Source of the DNA: Oscarella lobularis | Taxonomy: Eukaryota; Porifera; Homoscleromorpha; Homosclerophorida; Oscarellidae | Reading direction: 5' to 3' | Assembly (NCBI RefSeq): GCF_947507565.1 | Contig: NC_089178.1 | Span: 434,001 to 498,000, forward strand | Length of the DNA: 64,000 nucleotides | Part shown: positions 32,413 to 43,726 of the stretch, in pieces | How the letters are laid out: the number at the start of each line of letters is the position of its first letter | How positions within the stretch are numbered: position 1 is the stretch's first letter | Program-made: the position numbers and the translations under genes | Notes under the pieces: model-generated | Seen by the model: only the letters and a program-made list of their open reading frames with translations | Database searches by the model: none | Told to the model about the DNA's origin: nothing

Positions 32413-35091
32413 TCATCCTATTCTTATAAGATTATACCTGGTACGTGCACATCGGCTCCAGCCAAAACTTCCACATCTTGTATGATAATTCTCGTCATAG
32501 TAAGTCGTAACATATGTTGTGTATTGATAATAAGTTGAGTAACTTTCTTGGCAAGCACCTTAAAAAGAAAAGCTCTATTAGAATAGAACGTTAAAATTGG
32601 CTTTCAAAGACAAACCGTGGCAGCAATTTGCTATGTCAGTATCACTGCCTATGCAATAGCTTCCTCCGTTGCAAGGTAAAGGATTATTGCAGCTTCTTGT
32701 TCGAGTACGATGACCCTTTCCGCAAGACTTTGAACAGCTACTCCAGCTGCTCCAACTAGACCAGCTCCCATTAACTAAATAAATGATCAAGTTTGCAAGA
32801 AAATGTCTTATTGCTTCCTTGTCACCTTTTTTGCATTGAGGCTCTTTTCCAGTCCAGGAGGCTTCTTTCGAAGAAGAACTTGGAAGGACGCACGTTCTCG
32901 TCTGGCTGCCAACTAAGGCAGATGAACTACAGCCACTGCACCAGTAAGTAGCCACAGAATTCGCTTTTGTTGAAGAAGCACTTAATTTCAGAGGAAATGT
33001 TGGATAGTGAAGGTTCGGACAGTAAGTCACTATAACGAGAAGTAATAAACGCTTGAGAATAGACAGGATAGCAACTCATACGTGAGCACTTTGGAGATAT
33101 TTGTGGATACCACTTTCCATCTTCCGAGCACGTGTATTCGGCAGCCCCAGTGTAGCGGTATCCTCTGGCGCAGTCATATCGCAGTCGCGCTCCGCAGCGA
33201 GAGTAGTGTATCTGATGGTCGCTCACGTACGCAATGTAGCCATTTGCTGGGGCGATTGGTCGCCTGCAGTATTGCACTGAAACAGAATGACGAGAGATTG
33301 ATACCCTGCAGCCTGAAATACCTCTTCGCCTCTTACGTCTGCAATATGGCGCAGTTGAAGGGGTCCACTGCACAAACTTGTTGCTTTGGTGAACAGCGCA
33401 CGTTTTTGTGTCCGGACCTTCTAGTTTGTAGCACTTGTTGCAGGTAAAGTTGACGGAAGAATTAGCTATTGCATTCGAGCTGTAGTTCACAGAACCGTTA
33501 TTGAGGATTAACTTCATTGGACAGTGCATGGCTAGAAGCCCAAGAGAACGAACGATTAATTAACAGCAATAAACAAAGCCTAATAAACATACCTTTGCAT
33601 TTAAGTGGATTGTTACTTCTCCATTTGCCATTTGTTTCGCAGGTGAACATATTGCTGCCTTCTTGTCTATAACCTGCATAGCAATTAAGCCGAACTTCTT
33701 CCAAGCATCCGTAAAATGATCTGTTTTGGTATTTGGGACGCAGAGGTACTAGGCCTGCATTAGGAACATTTGGAAAGCCTTCGCAAAACGCATCTTCAAT
33801 AACAAACAATATAAGTATGCCTTTTAGATAATAATGTTTCCTCACAGGAGCAATGTGGCGTTTTGACGTCGAACTTTGCACTGCCATTGTGCACGACACA
33901 CGTTCCGTTTAGCTTTCCGATAAGTCTGAAACAGGTACGACATTGAAACGATGCGGTGGTCCCAACCGAAAGAGTATTGTCACTGTATGTAATTACTCCT
34001 TGAGGTAATGTTCTCCTCAGACATTTCATTGCTAAAACAAGATGATTATAATTATAACCTGTGGTCTTCAATCATCTAATTTACGTTTGCATGAAGGATA
34101 GGTTGATGGTACCCAGTTGCCAAGTGGGTTGCATTGATAGAAGTGGCTGCCACTGTACTCATGGCCACTGTTGCAGGAATACTTCACAGTCGTTCCACAT
34201 TCAGACAGATTTTTATTGCTTGACGATAAAATAAAACCGTCCTTTAACAGTGGCGGACGACTACAAGGTACCGCTGTATAAAACAAAGTCAGAGACTGTA
34301 CGTGCCTTTGAAACAATACTTACGATTGCACTGTGATAGCTCTGTGTTGTTGCCTAGGCATTTTCTACCACCGTTGCAGGGCAGGGGATTGTTACAATAT
34401 CTGATTCTCAAGCGTTTTCCTCTGGCGCACGTTGTATCAGAATCGCACTTGCCCCAACTGCTCCACTCAGACCAGCCGCCGTCACCTGCAATAACAACAG
34501 GTCAGATGTGAGATACATGAGCCTAAATTGATCCTACGTTTTAGGCAATAGGGCTCCTTTCCTGACCAATACGCCTTTTTGTGCGTATGATCGGGCAGCA
34601 CGCATTTTCGCTGTCTACTTCCAATCAGCACAGACGGCATTCCGCAACTGGAGCAGCTGTAGTAGGCACTAGAATTGGCCTTTGTCGATGAGTACGTCAC
34701 GGTGAGAGGAGACGACGGGTTGAGATCGGGGCAGTGAGTAACTAGGGTTTACAAACAGGTAAGCTCGGCTATAGAAAGATGAACGATGGCCGCCGGCCTA
34801 CTGACCGGAACAATTGGGGTCCACTCCGGGAGTCCACTTTCCATTAGAACATCGGTATACTGTCGAACCAGAGTAGTGGTGTCCGTCATAGCATCCGTAA
34901 ATCACTTGCGAGCCACTTGCATAAACAATTTTGCCGTTTGCGAGAGACTTTGGTCTACTGCAAGGAGTAGCGACTACACACAGAAACACAACCGTAAAGA
35001 TATATATATATTAATTAAGGCTATTGAGAATTATCTCCGTACCAATGGTATAAGCAAAGGAGAGCAGGAGAACTGCAGAAAAGAACTTCAT
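32413..35091 (-). CDS. Secreted multi-sushi (CCP) protein with two TSP1 domains
   Basis: The signal-peptide exon ([16 protein letters not shown]) starts at 35091; domains are then encoded mostly one per exon. In order: sushi A1 (about 34980-34800), B1 (34740-34545), TSP1 (34485-34325), A2 (34275-34085), B2 (34030-33845), A3 (33795-33600), B3 (33530-33345), A4 (33280-33070), B4 (33025-32825), TSP1 (32775-32620), and a Tyr-rich tail ending [14 protein letters not shown] before the stop at 32413. A modules are canonical four-Cys sushi ([35 protein letters not shown]). B modules carry an extra CxxC ([19 protein letters not shown]). TSP1 modules show [17 protein letters not shown]. The architecture suggests an extracellular recognition or matrix protein; complement function is not shown. 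Confidence 0.85.
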
Positions 35092-35329
35092 GGATGTATC
35101 GAACTCAATTCATTGGGCTAGGGCTGCTCAAAGGACACTTATAAAGTGTAAGTAAAAAACGGTGTGGTTTCTCCGTTTCTTGCGAGTGGTGAATGTCTCG
35201 TGACGTCGTGTTTCCACTTTGCGGAGGAGTTTTCCGTACTCTTCGGCTGTACGTACGTTGCCGCCTACACATGCAACGCATAAACAACGTGCGGCGTCGT
35301 GCGCCTAATCTACGCAGTGCGCACCAGAC
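35092..35329. promoter_or_regulatory. Divergent promoter, sushi/TSP1 gene and PHYHD1
   Basis: Only 238 bases separate the two start codons. No clear TATA box; a short run of GTGGTTTCTCCG-like and TACGTACG sequences is present. Shared regulation is possible but not shown. Confidence 0.4.
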
Positions 35330-36706
<1,377 letters not shown>

Positions 36707-37002
36707 TGTTTTGTGTAAGCAGTACGTAGGCTCTCTCGCTGAGCCACACTTACGTAGACGTTTTCTGTGTTCTTGGAATATGGACACCTAATTAACGCCT
36801 GTATACCAATAGTCAGCTGCGATACTGTGAGCAGCGAATACAGCGTGTCGTTTCATAGATACTTGCCCGATAATACGTTTGTGTGATGTTTTATTGCGCT
36901 GACAGACAAGAGAGCGAGTTTCTATAGACCGCCACGGCATGCAATACCGTAGGACTATAAAACGTTCAGCAGCAGCTGCAGCAGCTCATCGTTCAGTGTT
37001 TT

Positions 37003-37458
37003 TCATGGGGCATGAACACCATAGCAGACGAGACTGAAGTGAAGAATTTTGCCTATCCAGCTGCTTTCACCTCCGCTTTCACATCCGCTTGACGTTCGCA
37101 ATTTCAGAAAAACGTCGTTGTTTGTAGTTTCCATTTGAACTTGACCGTCGTAGTCGCGAAAGGAGAATTGACATGCTGGGGCGTGCAGATACGGGTCGCT
37201 GAATGAAATTTTGAGTTGGTTCGAGATTGTCACTGTAGCCGAATCTGCGTTGAAATTGGCGTTTCCCGCGAAAGACGTGCTAGTGACGGGATACAAAGCA
37301 GGAGCAGAAGGCATACCGACGAACTTGGCAGTCAACACGGATATGCCAAATTGTTGCGTACCGTGGGCAGCAGGACTTATCACGATAGTGTCGACCTGAA
37401 TAGCGTGGACAGCAACGGTGCAAAAAACTGCACTGAAGACGAGCCAGAGAGAATTCAT
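37003..37458 (-). CDS. Small secreted protein, family not recognised
   Basis: 151 codons, one exon. A signal peptide (NSLWLVFSAVFCTVAVHA) precedes about 130 residues of mixed beta-strand character, including SFAGNANFNADSATVTISNQ and LHAPACQFSFRDYDGQ. Four cysteines remain after cleavage, near the C-terminus mostly. A TATA-like CATAAAA lies about 80 bases upstream on the same strand near 37538. I do not recognise a family; a beta-sandwich fold is a guess from strand alternation. Confidence 0.6.
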   Translation of the reverse strand: MNSLWLVFSAVFCTVAVHAIQVDTIVISPAAHGTQQFGISVLTAKFVGMPSAPALYPVTSTSFAGNANFNADSATVTISNQLKISFSDPYLHAPACQFSFRDYDGQVQMETTNNDVFLKLRTSSGCESGGESSWIGKILHFSLVCYGVHAP

Positions 37459-38683
37459 GTCCTTGGGTTGTTGAGGTCGTTTCGAGGAGGAGAAAGATTC
37501 AAAGACTTGTGAACAACAGTGAGTGAATGCATCTCGTTTTATGCAGTACTCTTGTTCATATATTTAGAATGCTCTTCTTGGGTTTCTCACCAAAGCAGAC
37601 TGAAGTAATAAACTTGGGTCCGGCGAGATGACGGAGGTCCGACTGAAGCAATAAAATCGGGTCCGGTAAGATGACAGGCTTTGTTCGTCGTTCTAAGTAG
37701 ACTGAAGGCAAGTTTCTGCTCCGAATTTATTTGGAACCGAGTTTTGCAGTTGATCATCTCGATTGTGTGTAAATAACTGCAGTAGGCCGTTTGGATTCGT
37801 GGGAAGATCCTGCAGAAGTGGACCGCACCCTGTCTAAGCTCGCAGTCTAGAATGCATCTTATCTAACGGGAACTGTTCAGAAATAGTAACGGCTATTTAG
37901 AGTAGGATCCGTCACAACAAGCTGCTGAGGATGCGGTCAGGGACTCGAGAGCATCTTCTACCAGATACATGTATGTATTTTTGTCTAAAACAAAGGAAAG
38001 TGCAATTTTGGACTGATGACAACACGCAGCGGCGCTCAAACTTACTCTGAGAGCGGTACCAGCAAAAAAAAAAACAGTGTTGCTTATATAATTTTGTTTG
38101 ACAGTCAATTAGAGGCGCCTTCAGTTTCAGAATGATTAATTTAGTTTCTTAGGCAACTTCATACCTACCATAGCTTCGCTCTGACACTCGGAAAGCGGGA
38201 GCATAGGACGAAAAATGCTTACAGGGTGCTGGAAAGCAGCACGATTTGATTCAGGTTATTTTAAGCACAGATCACTTTAAAGATTAACCGGTTTATGTCT
38301 TTTTGTGTAGAGAGGAGCCTGCTTTTATTGTGCATGAATATTCTCGTACGTGGCTAAGGAGGAGGAGAGAAAACGGGAGTCGTTGCCTCTGACCTTTCGA
38401 GTATCGTGCAAGTGCGCGGGACGCACGGGGAGAAGGATACCGTTTCAGGTGCGCTGAATGCAATACAGGGACGACCACTTCTGATAGTGTACTGTATGTG
38501 CATAGGTATTAGGTGCTCGACTTGGGTCTCTCATTTCAAGCAGATTTGGTCTGAAACCCGATCTGAGACGGCCTTGTCTTGAGGCAGGATTTGGATTGGC
38601 TGAAATAAAGGTACAGTATAGTGTATCCAGAAAGACATTGACTTCCATCTTTTTAAGGCTGGAAGCATTGTCTTGGATCCGAT
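37459..38683. other. Long stretch without a recognised gene
   Basis: Frames are short and show no family signal on either strand. The only structure seen is the two-copy repeat at 37598-37683. Confidence 0.5.
37598..37683. repeat. Two-copy imperfect direct repeat, 43-base period
   Basis: GACTGAAGTAATAAA at 37598 recurs as GACTGAAGCAATAAA at 37641, each followed by a GGTCCGG and then AGATGACGG/AGATGACAG. A partial third start (GACTGAAGG) occurs near 37699. It is an unclassified short repeat. Confidence 0.7.
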
Positions 38684-39105
38684 GTGGGGAATCGAAGCAG
38701 CCACGGAGTGGAAAGTACGGGGGGAAACGTGGACAAGGGGGAACAGTCGAGCATTCTACACAATTGGAGTAGGTCTCAGCTGGAGATTGCATCCTCCAAC
38801 GTTCAGTTTGCTGGTACGAGCAATGTTCATCTTCTTCAAACTGATGCTACAGGTTCGTTTATTTCCTCAAATAATTCTGTCAATAGTTTTGGACTTAGAG
38901 AACTCTCTCCAGCCTTTGCACAAGAGTTATGCAGGTGAAAATAAGTGGCGCATGGCTTGTCTATGGAATTCTTAGGATAATGAGTTTGGATGGACGAGTC
39001 GTTCTGCTCAGTTCTTTGGAAGAGAATACAGACACTTTTATCGTGCACGATATTCATCAGATAAGCTTGGGCGACCTACAAGGCGTCAAGCGGTTGCTGT
39101 GGTAG
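38684..39105 (+). other. Possible two-exon gene, uncertain frame
   Basis: A donor (CTACAG|GTTCGT near 38851) and acceptor (TTATGCAG near 38935) could join an upstream open frame to a 56-codon frame ending at 39105 (SLDGRVVLLSSLEENTDTFI). Two different frames stay open upstream of the donor: one contains QLEIASSNVQFAGTSNVHLL, the other joins in phase to the downstream frame. The conflict is not resolved and no family is recognised. Confidence 0.2.
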
Positions 39106-40848
39106 CGAAAGTGTAACACAGTTACACTGCATTCGTTTTGTGAAATTCTCTATTTGCGAATTTACACGCTTTTTCTAGCGCACGGTAGGCTCTCGAACAG
39201 CGAACTAAAAATTTTCCCGTGCACGGCTCTTTTGTCTAAATACGACTCGGATAGAGTCTCCGAGACCATCGAACCTCCGTCTCCTCCATTTTGGATCACG
39301 GGACCGGCGCTGCAACTCCTGCTTTTGCTATTTCGTCTTCGTTTAGGCCCTCACCGAGCTCTGTTGCGTTCGCGAAGCCTCCTTTAGGTCCAAAAACGAA
39401 ATCGCGGTCTTCGATTCCGGCTCTGAGCGCATTTCTTAGGCGAATCGCGCGAAAATCGCTTGCCTCTCCTCGCTTGATCAATCCGATTAGAAAAACGTCC
39501 GTTGGATCGCAGGCTAAGCGAGAAATAAATCCTGTCTCCAAATACGCGACGGCCAAACGTTCGAGTCATGATTTTTTTATTTCCACGCACACGCACACAG
39601 CGATTTCACAGCACACTCATGCAAAAAATAATTTAATACTGTATCTTTCGATCGTTCAGTCTTCGTCGTGGATCTCTCGCTTTTCTTCGTGCTCGTCGTC
39701 GATCTGTCCATTCTTCCTTCTGTCTTCGCGGTCTTCGTTATCCAGCGCGCGCGCGACCTAAAAAATCCTCCTGGTTTCCATGCACCTAAAAAAAAAAGAA
39801 AATTAGTCTCTGCCAAATAATCGTTGTACGTACCTTTTTGTTGCGTCCGTATTAGCGTTATCCAGGCTACACCGCGTGGAGGTTCGGACGCTTCGTAGCC
39901 CAGGGAAGTCTTCGCAAAGCGATGACTCCCTTCCAAAAAGTTTCGGGCGAGTTGCGACTTCCTCGGCCCCCCCAATCAGTATCCGCCTGGACGAGTAGTC
40001 GGTCCCTAATACCGAGTCCCCCGGCGCGACGATACCTGACCACATTGGTAAGCACAAGGCTAAGAACCAGGGCTTCTGGGTTGGAGAACGGCCGACCACT
40101 GTTTGTAGAGGCCGACAAGAAAGACAGTGCAATGCCGAAATGACTTCACCTGAGCCGGATCATCCTCGGTCTAATCGTGCTATCGGGTGAGACAAGTGCC
40201 GGCAACCAGGCCATAAATGAACACCCCCTCCAAGCCGTAACCGCTCGAGCCTAGCGCGGTTCGTGCTTGTTAGCAACAATAAGACCTAAGCGATCGTTTC
40301 GCCCAGTGCGCGCACCGAGGCCGAAGCCCCCCTTCGCCCTGCCTACGGGCTCCGGCACGGTAAAAACCGTGGGCCGCGCTGATCCGCCAATCCAGACTTG
40401 CCTTTTGCCTTCCCCCGAGCCGGTCCGTTCAAGGACGAGACGCAGCGAACCGCGAAACATCCACCCTCAGCCGCAACTGAAGGAAATCGATTGTGCGCTT
40501 CGCTTTTGAACAGCGTAGCCCCACCCAGCGCTCTCATTGGTCCGTTGGAGTCACGTGAGGCTCATCCAGCGCGCTGATTTGTTCCACCGAATAGGCGTGA
40601 ATTTGTAAACCGGTTTTGAATACCGGTTTGACTAATGATTACTCAGCAATTTATTTTTGGTAACGAAATGATGCAAGATTTCACGCGCTGCACTCAAGAT
40701 GGAGGAAATGCCTCGTGGCTGCCTTTCTTCTTTTCTTCGCGATTGCGGAACACATGCGAGGTACTGTACTTTCGAAGGCCCACAAAATGCCGCTGAAACG
40801 ATTTATACGGGACGCAGAAACTCGCCTTCCCGTATAAACCCGTTATTT
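39106..40848. other. GC-rich stretch without a recognised gene
   Basis: About 1.7 kb. From about 39280 to 40560 GC content is visibly higher than the surroundings and several overlapping frames stay open on both strands (for example minus 39296-39556, with SRLACDPTDVFLIGLIKRGE), without recognisable domains. A perfect hairpin CACGGT-AAAA-ACCGTG lies at 40356-40371 among other GC-rich potential stems. It could be an untranslated leader, a decayed gene or a structured RNA. The last 250 bases are the QSOX upstream region. Confidence 0.4.
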
Positions 40849-43379
40849 ATGCTTAGATCGACTTTCCTAGTCCTCAGCGTGATCCTCGACGTCTCCACGG
40901 GATCGTGGAACTGCGATTTATACTCGGAAGGCGACAATCTTGTCTGCGCGAAAAAGGGAACCCTTACCGAGACGATTCGTCGCAATCAGTGGACGTGGCT
41001 GGTCGAATTCTATTCGAGCTGGTGTGGCCATTGCCAGTATTTTGCACCAACGTGGAAAAAATTCGCTCATTCGTTAGAAAGTCAGTCAGGGTAGATAGAT
41101 CACCACGGATCGCCTGTTTTCTCTAACGGAATTAAATATAAATTGTATAGGGTTCTGTAGAATTTTTAATTTTGTAACTGTTTACTGTCTGTTGCTATGC
41201 TATACTATTGCGTTATTCTAGATTGGTCTCCTGTCGTTCGAATAGCAGTCATTGATTGCCCGTCAAATGGGAATCTAGACGTATGTCGGAAATTTGATAT
41301 CGGCGGCTATCCAACGGTCAAGGTAAGTAAAAATCCAACGAGATTTTAGAGGAATTCTTCTCAGCGTTTTTCTTAGTTGTTTCACGCTGGTTCTAATGAC
41401 AATGATGTAGGCGAAGTTGTTGGTAAGAGGAAAGGGGGGCTATAGCTTAGATAAGATAACTTTGCTAGACGCCAGAGAAGTCTCCTCTTTGCGTCACACA
41501 GTAATCAGGCTAATTGAATCTTCAAGTCGAAAGCCGAGTAGTTGGCCAGCAATGGAGCCTGTTCAAAGGCAAGAGTTTTGTTTAGCTGAATATCTTTATT
41601 TTGTCATTTTTTTGCTGTTTATCTAGTTATGAGAGTCTTCAGGATTTGCTGAAAAAGGAGAGGAAAAAGAATGTAGCAATCGTTTTTGAAGCAAGCGACT
41701 CGTTTCTTGGTAGAGAGGTCAGTTTTAGAAAGAGCAGAAACTCAGTAAGGAAGTGGTATGTCTATATAGCTAATGTTGGAGATGATCAGCCAACCTTATA
41801 TGCTAGTTTTGAGAGTAACAAAAGACCAGGTAGCAGTGATAGCTGTATTATTTTCAGATTATGCAATTTCACATTTTTTATTAGAGCGATCTGTGTTCCA
41901 AGTTGAACGTGAACAGATTTCCGACGTTGCTGACGTACACAGCTACCAAACGAGTGCCAGAAATCGTTAAGTAAAGCTAGTACACGTACAGAATATTCAA
42001 AACGTTTTAGAACGTATTTTCTGCCTAGATGTCAGTCCAAGGACGCTGCCGGATTCAAAGAAGCGTTACACCGATGGATCGGAGGTGTGCCTGAGGTTGG
42101 AGAGGCAGAACAATCGAATTTGAAAGATGAAAAAAGTCGAAGTGTTCAAGCGGAGTTTGATTATCACTCCAAGTGAGATTGGCTAATTATATGTCAAACC
42201 AAGTTGCACGTTTATTTCTTCTGTATCAGATTAACAACGGTTTACGCTGAAGACTTAGTGGGAGCTCTGAGCTACGCATTTCGTCACGAGGTCCTCCTTC
42301 AGAGGCTCGTCGGACGACGACTCAAAGTTCTCACTTCATTTGTGAATGCTGTCGATCAGGTACATCCAAGTAACATCACGGGCGCATATTAGCATTAATA
42401 ATTTCGTTTACTCTTTATCCTTTGTAGTGTTAGCAATGCGTTTTTTTTTCCTTCATTGTATTTGTTTCTTCTAGTGCTTGCCTTTACCAGGAAATACGAA
42501 AAGGATTATCGCTCAAATCAACTCCAGACTCTCTCTCGCTCTCAAAAGCGGCAATCTAGAAGCCAGCTCGTGGAATCGCATGATAAACAAACAGGTAAAG
42601 TTAGACAGCGATTAGAAGAAGGCTTATAAGCTAGCTTCGAATTTCTTCAGAGATTATCAAATAGCTTGCCTGATCCGGTGCAGTGGCACGGCTGCAAGGG
42701 AAAAGAGCCGCATCTGCGTGGATACCCGTGCAGTTTATGGACGCTCATGCATACCATGGTGACGAACTGTGCCAAGAAATTCGTGCACGATTGCCCGGCG
42801 ACTCGTTCGCTTGCATCGAGCGGTCAGCGTCTCATCGTCGGTCGCGAAGAGATCGGCGCCTATCGTCTTTTGCTGATCGCGCGAGATTTTATAGGGGAAT
42901 TTTTCAGTTGCGTCGAATGCCGGAATCACTTCCTCGAAATGGCTCGCGACTTGGACGAGACGAAAATGACGGCGCGCGACGCCGTGTTGTGGCTGTGGCG
43001 CGCTCACAACAGGGTGAACGATCGACTGAAGAACGATCCTCTCCTGCCAAAAATTCAGTTTCCGTCGACAGAGGATTGTTCTCAATGTTGCCTTGCATCC
43101 GACACGAACTTGGAGTGCTCGAAATGGGATGAAGATCGCGTGCTGTGTTTTCTACTGGACACGTATCAATTGAAGTCGATTCGAGTGGGCGCCGAGACGA
43201 ATTCCGTGGGGAGTCAAAGCACTGCGCGTGTACCGTCGCTTCCTCACGAGCTCGACTCGAGTTGGACGTTCTGCAGGATTTTCTACTTCGGAATTTTTCT
43301 AGGACTTGTTCTTTTATTTCGGAAGCTGCCTAAATCGAGGCGATGTAGGAGGAGAAAAACGAAGGATGCTCTGGTATAG
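40849..43379 (+). CDS. Quiescin sulfhydryl oxidase (QSOX)
   Basis: About ten exons. The signal peptide (MLRSTFLVLSVILDVSTGSW) leads into a thioredoxin domain with the redox centre WCGHC in VEFYSSWCGHCQYFAPTWKK and the cis-Pro region DIGGYPTVK. A second, degenerate thioredoxin-like region and helical linker follow. The C-terminal Erv/ALR FAD domain has CSLWTLMHTMV, FFSCVECRNHF (the proximal CxxC) and LWLWRAHNRVNDRL, then a distal CSQC. A final helix, FCRIFYFGIFLGLVLLF, anchors it in the Golgi or plasma membrane. QSOX makes disulfides in secretory proteins and reduces oxygen to peroxide. The intron at 41569-41626 has GC-AG ends. The ATG at 40849 is preferred over one at 40699 because it begins the signal peptide. 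Confidence 0.9.
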
Positions 43380-43726
43380 TTCGGTAAAGAGTTTTTCTAC
43401 GCGCATGTTCCATCGAAATTATTCTATTAAATCAATCATTTCTTGAAACCCTTTTATCAGGACGGTTACTTTAATTAATCAATCGACTGATGCACACATC
43501 TTTTTATATAGGAACAAGCTCTGTTTCAATTGACTACTCAGTGGTTGGTTATCCTGTGACCAGTATTACCTAACACCTTCATTCCGGAGGACACTTTTGT
43601 TGAAAGCACTGACGTCATCGGCGTTGAACATCCGGGCAGCGTGAGACAGCCACCCACATAAAAAGAGCATTTCTATGCGCTCTCTGCCGAACAAAGCATT
43701 CTGGAATTAAAAAACCGACTCGCCGC
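43380..43726. other. Intergenic: QSOX 3' flank and ABL leader
   Basis: No gene seen; AT-rich, with a TTTATATAGG string at 43501-43511. Part will be ABL 5' untranslated sequence. Confidence 0.45.
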
